Shown: in pieces, positions 10,925 through 18,967 of the stretch
Numbering within the stretch: the first letter of the stretch is position 1
Layout: each line of letters begins with the position of its first letter
Source: 66-474 sp051961995
Lineage (GTDB): Bacteria > Pseudomonadota > Gammaproteobacteria > Xanthomonadales > Rhodanobacteraceae
Assembly (NCBI GenBank): GCA_051961995.1
Contig: JBQCCR010000030.1
Coordinates: 5,169-69,168, forward strand
Reading direction: 5' to 3'
Length of the DNA: 64,000 bases
Position numbers and translations under genes: made by a program
Notes under the pieces: model-generated
What the model was told of the DNA's origin: nothing
What the model saw: the letters and a program-made list of their open reading frames with translations, nothing else
Database searches by the model: none

Positions 10925-10956
10925 TCGCAGGGCGGGTCTTGCCCCGCCCTCTGCGA
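10925..10956. terminator. GC-rich hairpin between convergent genes
   Basis: AGGGCGGG and CCCGCCCT form a perfect 8-bp stem with a short loop, midway between the convergent stops at 10889 and 10957. There is no T-run on either strand, so it may be a rho-independent stop of poor quality, or one unit of the GGCGGGT/ACCCGCC repeat also seen near 36719-36795. Confidence 0.45.
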
Positions 10957-11535
10957 TCAAACGCTCTCGGGCCTCAACGGCCGGTTCGACGCGTCAACCA
11001 GCGTCGTCGAGAACCGCCAGCCATCGCGACCGAGCCGGCGCGCGGCGTGCAAGGCCTGACTGGCCGCAAGCAGCAGGCCGGTGGCATCCGTCGCATTGTC
11101 CGGAAAACCCGCGATGCCGATGCGTAGCCCCAGCCGGAACTGCACACCGTCCACGCCGTAGGGTTTGGTCAGGCTGTCGGTGATGCGCTGCGCGATGATC
11201 TCGCCCGCCGAGTACAGCGAAACCTCCACGCCCTGCGCGAGCAGCGCGAACTCGTCGTAGCCGGTGCGTTCAACCAGGTCCTCGTTGCGCACCTGCCTGC
11301 GCACGCGCTCGGCGGCCACACGCGAAATGTTCTCGACAAAGCCCTCGCCGTGCTCGCGCAACAGTTCATCCAGGCCGGCCAGTTGCAGCCGGAACAACAG
11401 GCATCCGCACTGCTGACGTCGCGCAGCGTTGATGCCGCGACCGATCCGCCTCAGCAGCGTCGCGCGGCTGCGCAACGCGCCGGCCGGTTTGGCGCGCGCA
11501 CCGAATCCCAGCGAAGCCAACCAGGTCCAGGCCAT
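10957..11535 (-). CDS. Stand-alone degenerate GGDEF-domain protein
   Basis: A 192-aa protein that is essentially one GGDEF fold. The metal/active-site loop reads RTGYDEFALL, so the signature is GYDEF instead of GGDEF. The later FRLGLRIGIAGFPDNATDA corresponds to the conserved SIG-A-F strand. No sensory, membrane or receiver domain is attached. The loss of the second glycine suggests it may bind GTP or c-di-GMP without cyclase activity, which is inference. The ATG at 11535 was chosen because upstream sequence is not conserved-looking. It is divergent from the ABC exporter gene. Confidence 0.75.
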   Translation of the reverse strand: MAWTWLASLGFGARAKPAGALRSRATLLRRIGRGINAARRQQCGCLLFRLQLAGLDELLREHGEGFVENISRVAAERVRRQVRNEDLVERTGYDEFALLAQGVEVSLYSAGEIIAQRITDSLTKPYGVDGVQFRLGLRIGIAGFPDNATDATGLLLAASQALHAARRLGRDGWRFSTTLVDASNRPLRPESV

Positions 11536-11634
11536 CCGAATCGCTTCCTTATCCCGCGCCGGTACCCATCCGGTCGCCCGAATCATGCAGGCATCATGCC
11601 CGGGCCTGCAAAGGTTTGCATTAAACTGGGCCCG

Positions 11635-13401
11635 GTGAGCAACACTCCAGAAACCGGCACGCCGCGCCGCCTCTCCGCACTGCGCGCGCTGTGGCCGTAT
11701 TTGCGCCGGCATCGCGGACTGGTCGCCGGCTGGCTGTTCTTCCTGACCCTGTCCTCGGCCGCCACGCTGTCGCTGCCGGTGGCGGTGCGGCACATGATTG
11801 ATCGCGGTTTCGCCACCCGCGATCCCGCACTGGTCAACCGCACCTTCCTGATCCTGTTCGGCGTGGCGCTCGTGCTGGCGCTCGCCACCGCCGCGCGCTA
11901 CTTCTGCATCACCCTGCTCGGCGAGCGCGCAGTGGCCGAGTTGCGCGAGAAACTCTACGCGCACCTGATCGGACTGGATATCGGCTTCTTCGAGCGCGCG
12001 CGCGTGGGCGAGCTGGTCTCGCGGCTCGGGACCGATACCGAAGTGGTGCAGACGCTGATCGGCTCCAGCATCTCCATTGCGTTGCGCAGCGTGGTGATGG
12101 TGATCGGCGCGGCGGCGGCGATGGTGTTCACCAGCCCGCGCCTGGCCGGCTTCACCGCGCTGGTGATCCCGGTGGTCATCGTGCCGATCGCCCTGTACGG
12201 CAGGAAGTTGCGCGCGCTGTCGCGCGTCAACCAGGACCGCATCGCCGACACCAGCGCAATCGCCAATGAAACCTTGAACGCAGTGCACGCGGTGAAAGCC
12301 TACGCACGCGAGCGCATCGAGGGTGCGCGCTACGCGCGCGCGGTGCGCAATGCCCTGCGCGCGGCGCAGCGGCGCATCGCCGCGCGCGCGATCCTGACCG
12401 GCGGCGTGATCGTGCTGGTGTTCGGTGCGATCACCCTGGTGCTGTGGGCCGGCGCGCGTGACGTGCTGGCAGGTTCGATGGATGCCGGCGTGCTCAGCCA
12501 GTTCATCCTCTACGCAGTGCTGGCTGCGGGCTCGGTGGGCGCGCTGGGTGAAGTGTGGGGCGACGTGCTGCGCGCGGCCGGTTCAATGGGCCGCATCGGC
12601 GACCTGCTGGCCGAACAATCGCGCATCATCGCGCCTGCGCAACCGTCGCACTTGCCGAAACCGGCGCGCGGCATGATCGCCTTCGAGCACGTCGAGTTCC
12701 GCTATCCGACTCGGCTGGACGTTCCCGCGTTGCGCGACTTCAACCTGCGCGTGCAGCCCGGCGAAACGGTCGCGCTGGTGGGACCTTCCGGCGCGGGCAA
12801 GAGCACGGTGTTCAACCTGCTGCTGCGCTTCCACGATCCGCAGCACGGACGCATCACGCTGGACGGCATTGACCTGCGCGCGCTGACCCTGGACGAACTG
12901 CGCGGCGCGCTGGCGCTGGTGCCGCAGGAAACGGTGATCTTCGCCGCCAGTGCGGCCGACAACATCCGCTTCGGCCGGCAGGATGCCGACGACGAATCGG
13001 TGCGCGCGGCAGCGCGCGATGCGGAGGCCTACGGCTTTCTTGCCGCGCAACCGGAAGGATTTGATGCGCCGCTGGGCGAACGTGGCGTGCGCCTTTCCGG
13101 GGGCCAGCGTCAACGGATCGCGATCGCGCGCGCGATCCTTAAGGACGCCCCGGTATTGCTGCTGGACGAAGCGACTTCCAGTCTGGATGCGCAATCGGAA
13201 GCGGCGATCCAGCAGGCGCTCGAGCGCGCCGGCCGCGGGCGCACCATGCTGGTGATCGCGCACCGGCTGGCGACCGTGCAGCGGGCCGATCGCATCGTGG
13301 TGCTGGACGCCGGCCGCATCGTGGCCGAAGGCACGCACGACAGCCTGCTGCGGGAAGGGGGCCTGTATTCGGAACTGGCGCGCCTGCAGTTTGCGGCGTG
13401 A
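11635..13401 (+). CDS. ABC exporter half-transporter (MsbA-like fusion of membrane and ATPase domains)
   Basis: 588 aa starting from a GTG at 11635. About six transmembrane helices lie in residues 25-310, followed by a nucleotide-binding domain with Walker A GPSGAGKST (about 382-390), signature LSGGQRQRIAIARAIL, Walker B VLLLDEATSSLD and H-loop VIAHRLAT. This is a type IV exporter working as a dimer in the inner membrane. The sequence resembles the MsbA/multidrug class, but lipid A transport cannot be claimed: neither lpxK nor kdsB is adjacent. The upstream frame has no conserved sequence before the GTG. Confidence 0.9.
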   Translation: MSNTPETGTPRRLSALRALWPYLRRHRGLVAGWLFFLTLSSAATLSLPVAVRHMIDRGFATRDPALVNRTFLILFGVALVLALATAARYFCITLLGERAVAELREKLYAHLIGLDIGFFERARVGELVSRLGTDTEVVQTLIGSSISIALRSVVMVIGAAAAMVFTSPRLAGFTALVIPVVIVPIALYGRKLRALSRVNQDRIADTSAIANETLNAVHAVKAYARERIEGARYARAVRNALRAAQRRIAARAILTGGVIVLVFGAITLVLWAGARDVLAGSMDAGVLSQFILYAVLAAGSVGALGEVWGDVLRAAGSMGRIGDLLAEQSRIIAPAQPSHLPKPARGMIAFEHVEFRYPTRLDVPALRDFNLRVQPGETVALVGPSGAGKSTVFNLLLRFHDPQHGRITLDGIDLRALTLDELRGALALVPQETVIFAASAADNIRFGRQDADDESVRAAARDAEAYGFLAAQPEGFDAPLGERGVRLSGGQRQRIAIARAILKDAPVLLLDEATSSLDAQSEAAIQQALERAGRGRTMLVIAHRLATVQRADRIVVLDAGRIVAEGTHDSLLREGGLYSELARLQFAA

Positions 13402-13423
13402 TCAACACACGCCACCGACGCGA

Positions 13424-13771
13424 TCACGAATAGTACGTGCGGCCGTGTTCCACGAAGCCCGTATCGGGCGCGTCGGGCCAGTGATCCTTGTCGAAGCCTG
13501 GGGCGTTCTTCAGCCGATCCGGGCTTGCGTCCAGGACCAGGTTCTCGTCAGCGCCGCCCAGGCGCAGCGCATGCCACGGCACGGCGAACAGCTTTTCGCC
13601 CATGCCGAGCACGCCGCCGCTCGCCATCACCGCGTACACGATTCCGCCATTGGCGGTGTCGAGCACGATGTCCTTGAGATCGCCGAGCTTCTCGCCGGCC
13701 GGATTCACGATCGCGTCACCGATCAGCGTGCTGGCCGGCAGGTGCTGGGGTGTATCCACATCAACCTCCAT
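13424..13771 (-). CDS. PRC-barrel domain protein
   Basis: 115 aa covering one PRC-barrel: LIGDAIVNPAGEKLGDLKDIVLD, then GIVYAVMASGG and LFAVPWHALRL. Such proteins are often induced by stress or bind at the membrane or photosynthetic apparatus, but the function here is unknown. It is the last gene of a minus-strand group with a CsbD protein (42 bp upstream) and a cold-shock protein, which suggests stress-linked expression. Confidence 0.85.
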   Translation of the reverse strand: MEVDVDTPQHLPASTLIGDAIVNPAGEKLGDLKDIVLDTANGGIVYAVMASGGVLGMGEKLFAVPWHALRLGGADENLVLDASPDRLKNAPGFDKDHWPDAPDTGFVEHGRTYYS

Positions 13772-13813
13772 GTTCCACCGAACCGCCGGCGCGAAGACGC
13801 CGGCGTTGCGAGT

Positions 13814-14002
13814 TCAGTGATGGCGGCGCCGCGCGTCGCGGATCTCGTCGGCGGCTTCGCCGACGTTGCGCTGCACCTTGCCGGCATTCTTCTCGATCTT
13901 GCCGTGCAGCTCCTTGGACTCATTGTCCGTGAGCTTGCCGGCGGCTTCCTTCACGCTGCCCTTGACCTGATGCTTGGCGCCTTCAGTGCGATTCTTGTCC
14001 AT
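13814..14002 (-). CDS. CsbD family stress protein
   Basis: A 62-aa, highly charged, glycine/alanine/lysine-rich protein with the family start MDKNRTEGAKHQVKGSVKEA and AGKLTDNE. CsbD proteins are abundant general-stress proteins of uncertain mechanism. The ATG at 14002 matches the usual family start; the frame extends upstream without conserved sequence. It lies between the PRC-barrel and cold-shock genes on the same strand. Confidence 0.9.
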   Translation of the reverse strand: MDKNRTEGAKHQVKGSVKEAAGKLTDNESKELHGKIEKNAGKVQRNVGEAADEIRDARRRHH

Positions 14003-14107
14003 GATGTTTGCTGTTCCAATGCCGCCCGTAACGGGCGAGCGAACCTTAGCGCGCGCGGCGTTATCGGCCGATGAAGCAGACGCTGAATAAAATGAACGCG
14101 CGCGCGA

Positions 14108-14132
14108 CATCGCGGCGCCAAGCACCGCGATG
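14108..14132. terminator. Perfect 8-bp hairpin downstream of the cold-shock gene
   Basis: CATCGCGG and CCGCGATG flank a 9-nt loop, 18-42 bases after the cold-shock stop in the minus direction. A short T-rich stretch (TTCATTTTATT) follows about 10 bases later on the minus strand. It could be a terminator or a processing hairpin isolating the cold-shock mRNA from csbD. Confidence 0.35.
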
Positions 14133-14149
14133 CTTGCGTGAAGTGCCGC

Positions 14150-14377
14150 TCAGGCCCCGCCGACGGTTGCATCCGCCTGCGGCGTCACCGCCGCTGCCTG
14201 CTTGCCCTTGGGCCCCTGCACGATTTCGAAGCTGACCCGCTGCCCTTGCTGCAGGCTGCGGAACCCCTGTGCATTGATCGCCGAGTAGTGCACGAACACA
14301 TCGTCACCGCCGTCCTCGGGCGCGATGAAACCGAAACCCTTGGCGTCGTTGAACCACTTCACCGTACCGAAAGCCAT
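14150..14377 (-). CDS. Cold-shock domain protein (CspA family)
   Basis: A 75-aa single cold-shock domain that binds single-stranded RNA/DNA as an RNA chaperone. RNP1 is KGFGFI and RNP2 is DVFVHYSAI; the opening GTVKWFNDA is canonical. The C-terminus has a short alanine-rich tail beyond the usual ~67 residues. Transcribed toward csbD and the PRC-barrel gene. The sequence cannot tell whether it is cold-induced or constitutive. Confidence 0.95.
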   Translation of the reverse strand: MAFGTVKWFNDAKGFGFIAPEDGGDDVFVHYSAINAQGFRSLQQGQRVSFEIVQGPKGKQAAAVTPQADATVGGA

Positions 14378-14482
14378 TGCGAAAACCCCATTCCCCAGGC
14401 GCTACCCCAGCGCAACCCGAGTACGCCACAGGAACGTCCGCGATGCAAGAGTCCCGTTGATGATGCGTGCCGTTCCGCACGC

Positions 14483-15232
14483 TCAAGCAAGCAGCGCGGC
14501 GATGATGGGCGGCACCTGCGCAGTCGCGGCGGCCAGGTGCGCGTGGATTTCCTCGATGCTGATCGTCGCCGCTTCCGGGTCGCAACCCGCCGCCCAGTTG
14601 GCCACCAGCGCCAGGCAGGCGTACTCGATCTCCAGTTCGCGTGCGAGCGCCGCTTCCGGCATGCCGGTCATGCCGACCAGATCGCAACCATCGCGGCGCA
14701 GGCGCGCGATTTCCGCGTTGGTTTCCAGCCTCGGGCCTTGCGTGGCGGCATAGCAGCCGCCGTCCACGACGTCCACGCCGGCCTTGCGTGACGCCGCGAG
14801 CAGATCAGCACGTAACGCAGCACTGTAGGGTTCGCTGAAATCAATGTGCAGCACGGCCTCGCCTTGCCCGTCGCAGAAACTGGAAGGCCGCCCGCAGGTG
14901 TAGTCGATCAGTTGATCCGGCACCACCAGCACGCGCGGACCCATGTCGGCGCGGATGCCGCCGACCGCGTTGATGCCGACGATGCGTCGGGCGCCGAGTT
15001 CGTGCAGCGCGGCGATGTTGGCGCGGAAGTTGATCCGGTGCGGCGCAAGGCTGTGCGCTTCGCCATGTCGCGCCAGAAAGGCCACGCGTTGGCCGGAGAG
15101 TGTGCCGGTCACGATCGGTGCCGACGGTGCGCCCCAGCGCGTGCTCGCCTCGCGCCGCTCGATATCGCCCAACCCGGGAAACGCATACAGCCCGGTGCCG
15201 CCGATGATGGCAAGGTCAATGGCCATGCTCAT
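14483..15232 (-). CDS. S-methyl-5'-thioinosine phosphorylase (MTAP/PNP family)
   Basis: Phosphorolysis of methylthioinosine (or methylthioadenosine) to a purine base and methylthioribose-1-phosphate. Family motifs: IIGGTGLYAFPG, FLARHGEAHSLAPHRINFRAN, INAVGGIR, YAATQGPRLET and DLVGMTGMPEAALARELEI. 249 aa. The start is set by an ATGA overlap with the hpt stop; a second ATG at 15226 is possible. The assignment to MTIP rather than MTAP rests on the gammaproteobacterial context next to hpt and nagZ: the hypoxanthine released would feed Hpt. This is inferred, not read from specific residues. Confidence 0.85.
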   Translation of the reverse strand: MSMAIDLAIIGGTGLYAFPGLGDIERREASTRWGAPSAPIVTGTLSGQRVAFLARHGEAHSLAPHRINFRANIAALHELGARRIVGINAVGGIRADMGPRVLVVPDQLIDYTCGRPSSFCDGQGEAVLHIDFSEPYSAALRADLLAASRKAGVDVVDGGCYAATQGPRLETNAEIARLRRDGCDLVGMTGMPEAALARELEIEYACLALVANWAAGCDPEAATISIEEIHAHLAAATAQVPPIIAALLA

Positions 15233-15783
15233 GTTCCCGCGATCGCGTAGATACCCGGGAGGTTGCGTCCCTGCTCGTGATAATCCATGCCGTAGCCGAA
15301 TACATAACGATCCGGCACCTGCAGACCGACGAAATCCGCGGCGAGGCCGGGTACACGGCGTGCGTGGCGTTTTTCGCACAACACGGCGAGCAGCACGCGC
15401 CTCGCCCCTTCGGCGAGGCACGCGTCGCGCAGCGCGGCCAGCGTGTGGCCTTCGTCCAGGATGTCGTCGGCCAGGATCACGGTGCGGCCGCGCATCACTG
15501 CCTGCGGCTTGCGCAGCCAGTGCAATTCGCCGCCGCGCGTGCCGCCGCGATAGCGCGTGGCGTGCACGTAATCGAACTCGAGATCGCAACCGATCGCCAG
15601 CGCCAGCGGACCCGCGAACATCAGCCCGCCGTGCAGCACGGTGAGGAACAACGCGCGCTCGCCTTCCAGCACGCGCGTGATCTGCGCACCCATGCGCGTG
15701 ATCGCGGCTTCGATCGCCACGCGGTCGTGGACGACCTGCGCAGATTGCAGTGCGATCGACAGTTCGGAAGGCGCGGCGCTCAC
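15229..15783 (-). CDS. hpt: Hypoxanthine-guanine phosphoribosyltransferase
   Basis: Purine salvage enzyme joining hypoxanthine or guanine with PRPP. The PRPP loop VILADDILDEGHTL (about 102-115) and TVLHGGLMFAGPL are diagnostic; DFVGLQVPDRYVFGYGMDY near the end is the purine-binding region. 184 aa from a GTG at 15783 that overlaps the nagZ stop (GTGA). The gene overlaps both nagZ and the thioinosine phosphorylase gene, so the three are translationally coupled. Confidence 0.92.
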   Translation of the reverse strand: MSAAPSELSIALQSAQVVHDRVAIEAAITRMGAQITRVLEGERALFLTVLHGGLMFAGPLALAIGCDLEFDYVHATRYRGGTRGGELHWLRKPQAVMRGRTVILADDILDEGHTLAALRDACLAEGARRVLLAVLCEKRHARRVPGLAADFVGLQVPDRYVFGYGMDYHEQGRNLPGIYAIAGT

Positions 15784-16793
15784 GCGGCGCGCTCCATGCC
15801 CAGCGTGCGCAACGCCGCGACGAACTGTCCGTGCTGGGGATTGTCCATCAGCGATTGCCACGTACTCGCCACCGCGCCGCACAGCGTTTGCACGCGCGTC
15901 ATGGCGCAGGGCTCGCGGCCACGCACCGCGGTGATCGCCTCGTCCACCAGTTGCGGCGCGCAGACCAGCACCAGATCACAACCGGCATCCAGATGGGCGT
16001 TTACGCGCGCGCCCACGCCGCCGGCCGATTCCGCCGCGGCCATGCCGATGTCGTCGCTGAAAGCGATGCCGCGGAATCCGAGTTCGTCGCGCAATACGTT
16101 TTTTATCCACACTTTCGAGTAGCCCGCGGGCTGCGCGTCCACCGCGGGATAAGTCACGTGCGCCAGCATTACCGCTTCAGCGCCGGCTTCGAAGCCATCC
16201 GCGAACGGAATCAGATCGGTGGCACGCAAAGCATCGAGGTCGCGCGGATCGGTCGCGAGCTCCACATGCGTATCCTCGGCGACCGAACCATGGCCGGGAA
16301 AATGCTTGAGCGTCGCGGCCATGCCCGCCAGCCGCATGCCGCGCAGGTACGCCGCGCCGAGTTCAGACACGATCTGCGGGTCGGCGTGGAAGGCGCGCTC
16401 GCCGATGATGCGGTTCCCGCGCGCAAGGTCCATCACCGGCGCGAACGACAGGTCCACATCGTTCGTGCGCAACTCGCTCGCCATCACCCAGGCGTGCATC
16501 TCCGCCATGCGCACCGCGGCCCCACGATCCTGCTCGTACAGCTCGCCGATGCGTGCCAGCGGCGGCAGCCGCGTGAACCCCTCGCGGAAGCGCTGCACCG
16601 GGCCGCCTTCCTGGTCCACGCAAATCGGGAACGGCTCGCCGCGCTCGGCGCGGATGGCCGCGACCAGTTCCCCCAATTGCGTCCGGCTGCCGAAATTACG
16701 CGAAAACAGAATCGCGCCGCTGACCTGCGGCGCCTGCAGGCGCGCGCGATCCTGCGCGGTGAGTTCCAGACCTTCGAGACCGATGACCAGCAT
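15780..16793 (-). CDS. nagZ: Beta-N-acetylhexosaminidase
   Basis: Cytoplasmic GH3 enzyme that removes GlcNAc from 1,6-anhydro-muropeptides in cell-wall recycling. Signature motifs: ICVDQEGGPVQRF, FAPVMDLARG, the catalytic loop LKHFPGHGSVAEDTH, and IAFSDDIGM. 337 aa from the ATG at 16793, where conserved MLVIGLEG begins; the frame extends 7 codons upstream. It lies 59 bp downstream of rlmD in the same direction. Confidence 0.96.
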   Translation of the reverse strand: MLVIGLEGLELTAQDRARLQAPQVSGAILFSRNFGSRTQLGELVAAIRAERGEPFPICVDQEGGPVQRFREGFTRLPPLARIGELYEQDRGAAVRMAEMHAWVMASELRTNDVDLSFAPVMDLARGNRIIGERAFHADPQIVSELGAAYLRGMRLAGMAATLKHFPGHGSVAEDTHVELATDPRDLDALRATDLIPFADGFEAGAEAVMLAHVTYPAVDAQPAGYSKVWIKNVLRDELGFRGIAFSDDIGMAAAESAGGVGARVNAHLDAGCDLVLVCAPQLVDEAITAVRGREPCAMTRVQTLCGAVASTWQSLMDNPQHGQFVAALRTLGMERAA

Positions 16794-16852
16794 GAGGCGA
16801 TTCCGGCAAAACAAGCGCGCATGATGCCGCAGTCACCGCATCCGCGCACCCG

Positions 16853-18154
16853 CTATCTTTCAAACAGCGCAATGGATTCCACGTGCGCCGTATGCGGGAA
16901 CATGTCCATCACGCCGGCGGCGGTCAATTCGAAGCCGTGCCGCTGGACCAGCATTCCTGCGTCGCGCGCCAGCGAGCCCGGATGGCAGGACACGTAGACC
17001 ACGCGCCGCACCGATTTGCCGGGCAAGTGTTCCAGCAAGCCGGCCGCCCCGGTACGCGGCGGATCCAGCAGCCACTTGTCCCATTCGGCGCGCGCCCAAG
17101 GCGCGCCGCGCGGATCCAGCGCCAGATCACCCACCGTGAACTCCGCGTTGCTGATGCGGTTGCGCGAGGCGTTGGCGCGTGCGCGTTCGATCAGACCGGC
17201 CTCGCCTTCCACGCCGCAGACGAAACCGGCACGGCGCGCGATCGGTAAGCTGAAATTGCCCAGCCCGCAGAACAGGTCCAGCACGCGATCGGTGGCTTGT
17301 GGATCGAGCAGCTCCAGCGCATGCGCGATCATGCGAACGTTCAATTCGGGATTGACCTGCACGAAATCCAGCGGCTCGAATTGCAGGTCGAGCTCGTACT
17401 CGGCCAGCCGATAGTGCAGTTGCACGTGCTCGGGATCCAGCGCGTGCACGCTGTCGTTGCCGCCGGGCTGCAGCATGATTGCGAAGCCGTGCGCGCGGCC
17501 GAACGCGACCAGCTTGTCGCGATCGTTCGACGACAATGGCGCCAGATGCCGAAACACCAGCGCGAGCATCTCGTCGCCGGCAGCAAATTCGATCTGCGGA
17601 ATCGAAGCCGCGCCTTCCAGTGAATTCAGCAATGCGCCCAGCGCATCCAGCTTCAGCCCGAGCGCCGGATGCAGCACTTCGCAGCGCGACAGATCGGCCA
17701 CGAAGCGCGGATCGCGTTCGCGGAAGCCCAGCAGCGTCTTGCCCTTCCTGGGTACATGCTTGACGGAAAGCCGGCCCCGGCGGCGGTAGCCCCAGGACCC
17801 GGCAGTCAGTGGTGGCAACCAGCGCTGCGGTTCGACCTTGCCGATGCGCGCGAAATTCTCGGCCAGCACGCGCTGCTTGGCCTCGATCTGCGCGGAGGTT
17901 TCCATGTGCTGCAACGCGCAGCCACCGCACACGCCGTAATGGATGCAGCGCGGCGCGACGCGCTGCGGCGACGCACGCAGCACTTGCTCGGTTTGCGCCT
18001 CGTTGAAATGGCGATGCTTGCGCACGATCCGTGCGCACACGCGCTCGCCCGGCAGTGCATCGGCCACGAACACGGCCTTGCCTTCCACGTGCGCCACGCC
18101 GCGGCCGTCGTGGCTGAGGTCGGAAATGTCGGTTTCGAAAATGGTTTGTGGCAT
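16853..18154 (-). CDS. rlmD: 23S rRNA (uracil-1939-C5)-methyltransferase
   Basis: SAM-dependent RNA methyltransferase of the RumA type. An N-terminal TRAM-like domain (SHDGRGVAHVEGKAVFV) is followed by an iron-sulfur site, CIHYGVCGGC (C70, C76, C79) plus a later cysteine in LSRCEVLHP. The methyltransferase has LDLFCGLGNFSLPIA, LLDPPRTGA and the nucleophile in YVSCHPGSLARD (C390). 433 aa, normal. It leads the minus-strand run toward nagZ-hpt-MTIP and is insulated upstream by a strong terminator. Confidence 0.96.
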   Translation of the reverse strand: MPQTIFETDISDLSHDGRGVAHVEGKAVFVADALPGERVCARIVRKHRHFNEAQTEQVLRASPQRVAPRCIHYGVCGGCALQHMETSAQIEAKQRVLAENFARIGKVEPQRWLPPLTAGSWGYRRRGRLSVKHVPRKGKTLLGFRERDPRFVADLSRCEVLHPALGLKLDALGALLNSLEGAASIPQIEFAAGDEMLALVFRHLAPLSSNDRDKLVAFGRAHGFAIMLQPGGNDSVHALDPEHVQLHYRLAEYELDLQFEPLDFVQVNPELNVRMIAHALELLDPQATDRVLDLFCGLGNFSLPIARRAGFVCGVEGEAGLIERARANASRNRISNAEFTVGDLALDPRGAPWARAEWDKWLLDPPRTGAAGLLEHLPGKSVRRVVYVSCHPGSLARDAGMLVQRHGFELTAAGVMDMFPHTAHVESIALFER

Positions 18155-18158
18155 TGCA

Positions 18159-18190
18159 GAAAAACAAAGCCCGGATCGCGCGTCCGGGCT
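18159..18190 (-). terminator. Rho-independent terminator of the YdbH/YdbL pair
   Basis: On the minus strand AGCCCGGA and TCCGGGCT form a perfect 8-bp stem with a 7-nt loop, directly followed by TTTGTTTTTC. It lies about 75 bp after the stop of the DUF1318 lipoprotein gene and a few bases before the rlmD start, separating the two units. Confidence 0.85.
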
Positions 18191-18265
18191 TCGCCATTAT
18201 AGCGGGTCGAAAAAGGCCCCCGGCTCAACGCACCATGCGCTGGCCGGGATGATCACATCCTGAAA

Positions 18266-18895
18266 TCACTTGCGCTTCCAGGCGCCGCTCGCGTCCTGGT
18301 AAAACCAGCCTGCGTGCGCGCGGTCTATCCATTGCTTGGCGAAGATCTGGCGGATCTGCTGCTCCCACTCCGGATGGCCGTTGGCGATGGCGATCTGGCG
18401 GTACACGGCCGCGCGGTCGCGGTTTTCGTCGGCCACCGCCGAATTCATTTGCGCGCGCTGCGGCAGCGGCGCCTTGGAGGCGTCATGCACCGCGACCATG
18501 CCGTCGCGGGTGAACCCGACCGCGCCGGAGTCCAGCAGCGACTTCAGCGAGCTCTGGAAGCGATCGCGCATGCGCGTCTGGATCGCTTCGATCTCTGGCG
18601 TCTGGATCTTGATGTTGGGTTGCGACTCGGCCGCGTTCGCGGCCGGAATCAATGCATCCAGCACGCGCTCGGCCAGCGGTGTTCCACTGCCGTCGCCGGA
18701 TGAACTGCCACTGGGCGGCGGCTGCGGGTTCTGTTGCGGCATCTGATCCTGCGATGGGTTGTCCGGCCCGATCACGTTGCCGATGAATTTCTCGGCGGCT
18801 TTTTGCGCGGCGGCGGCAGGAAAGTAAACGTTGATGGTGACGCAGCCGGCAAGCAGCGCGGTGGTGCCGATCAGGGTCAACATGAGCTTGCGCAT
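18266..18895 (-). CDS. DUF1318 (YdbL-family) lipoprotein
   Basis: 209 aa with a lipoprotein signal (MRKLMLTLIGTTALLAGC, cysteine at 18), so it is probably an outer-membrane or periplasmic lipoprotein. After the lipobox comes TINVYFPAAAAQKAAEKFIG, typical of DUF1318, then a Pro/Gln/Ser/Gly linker (about 45-75), and the C-terminal part with TRDGMVAVHD and AVYRQIAIANGHPEWEQQIR. It follows the YdbH-like gene by 72 bp. In E. coli the order is ydbH-ynbE-ydbL; no separate ynbE is present here, and the lipidated VTINV segment may stand in for it. Confidence 0.85.
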   Translation of the reverse strand: MRKLMLTLIGTTALLAGCVTINVYFPAAAAQKAAEKFIGNVIGPDNPSQDQMPQQNPQPPPSGSSSGDGSGTPLAERVLDALIPAANAAESQPNIKIQTPEIEAIQTRMRDRFQSSLKSLLDSGAVGFTRDGMVAVHDASKAPLPQRAQMNSAVADENRDRAAVYRQIAIANGHPEWEQQIRQIFAKQWIDRAHAGWFYQDASGAWKRK

Positions 18896-18967
18896 TTCGA
18901 ATCTCCTTGGTCGTGCTGCAAAACTTCGTCCGCTGCATCGCGGCGCCCGCGTCAGGGCGGCGCCGAG

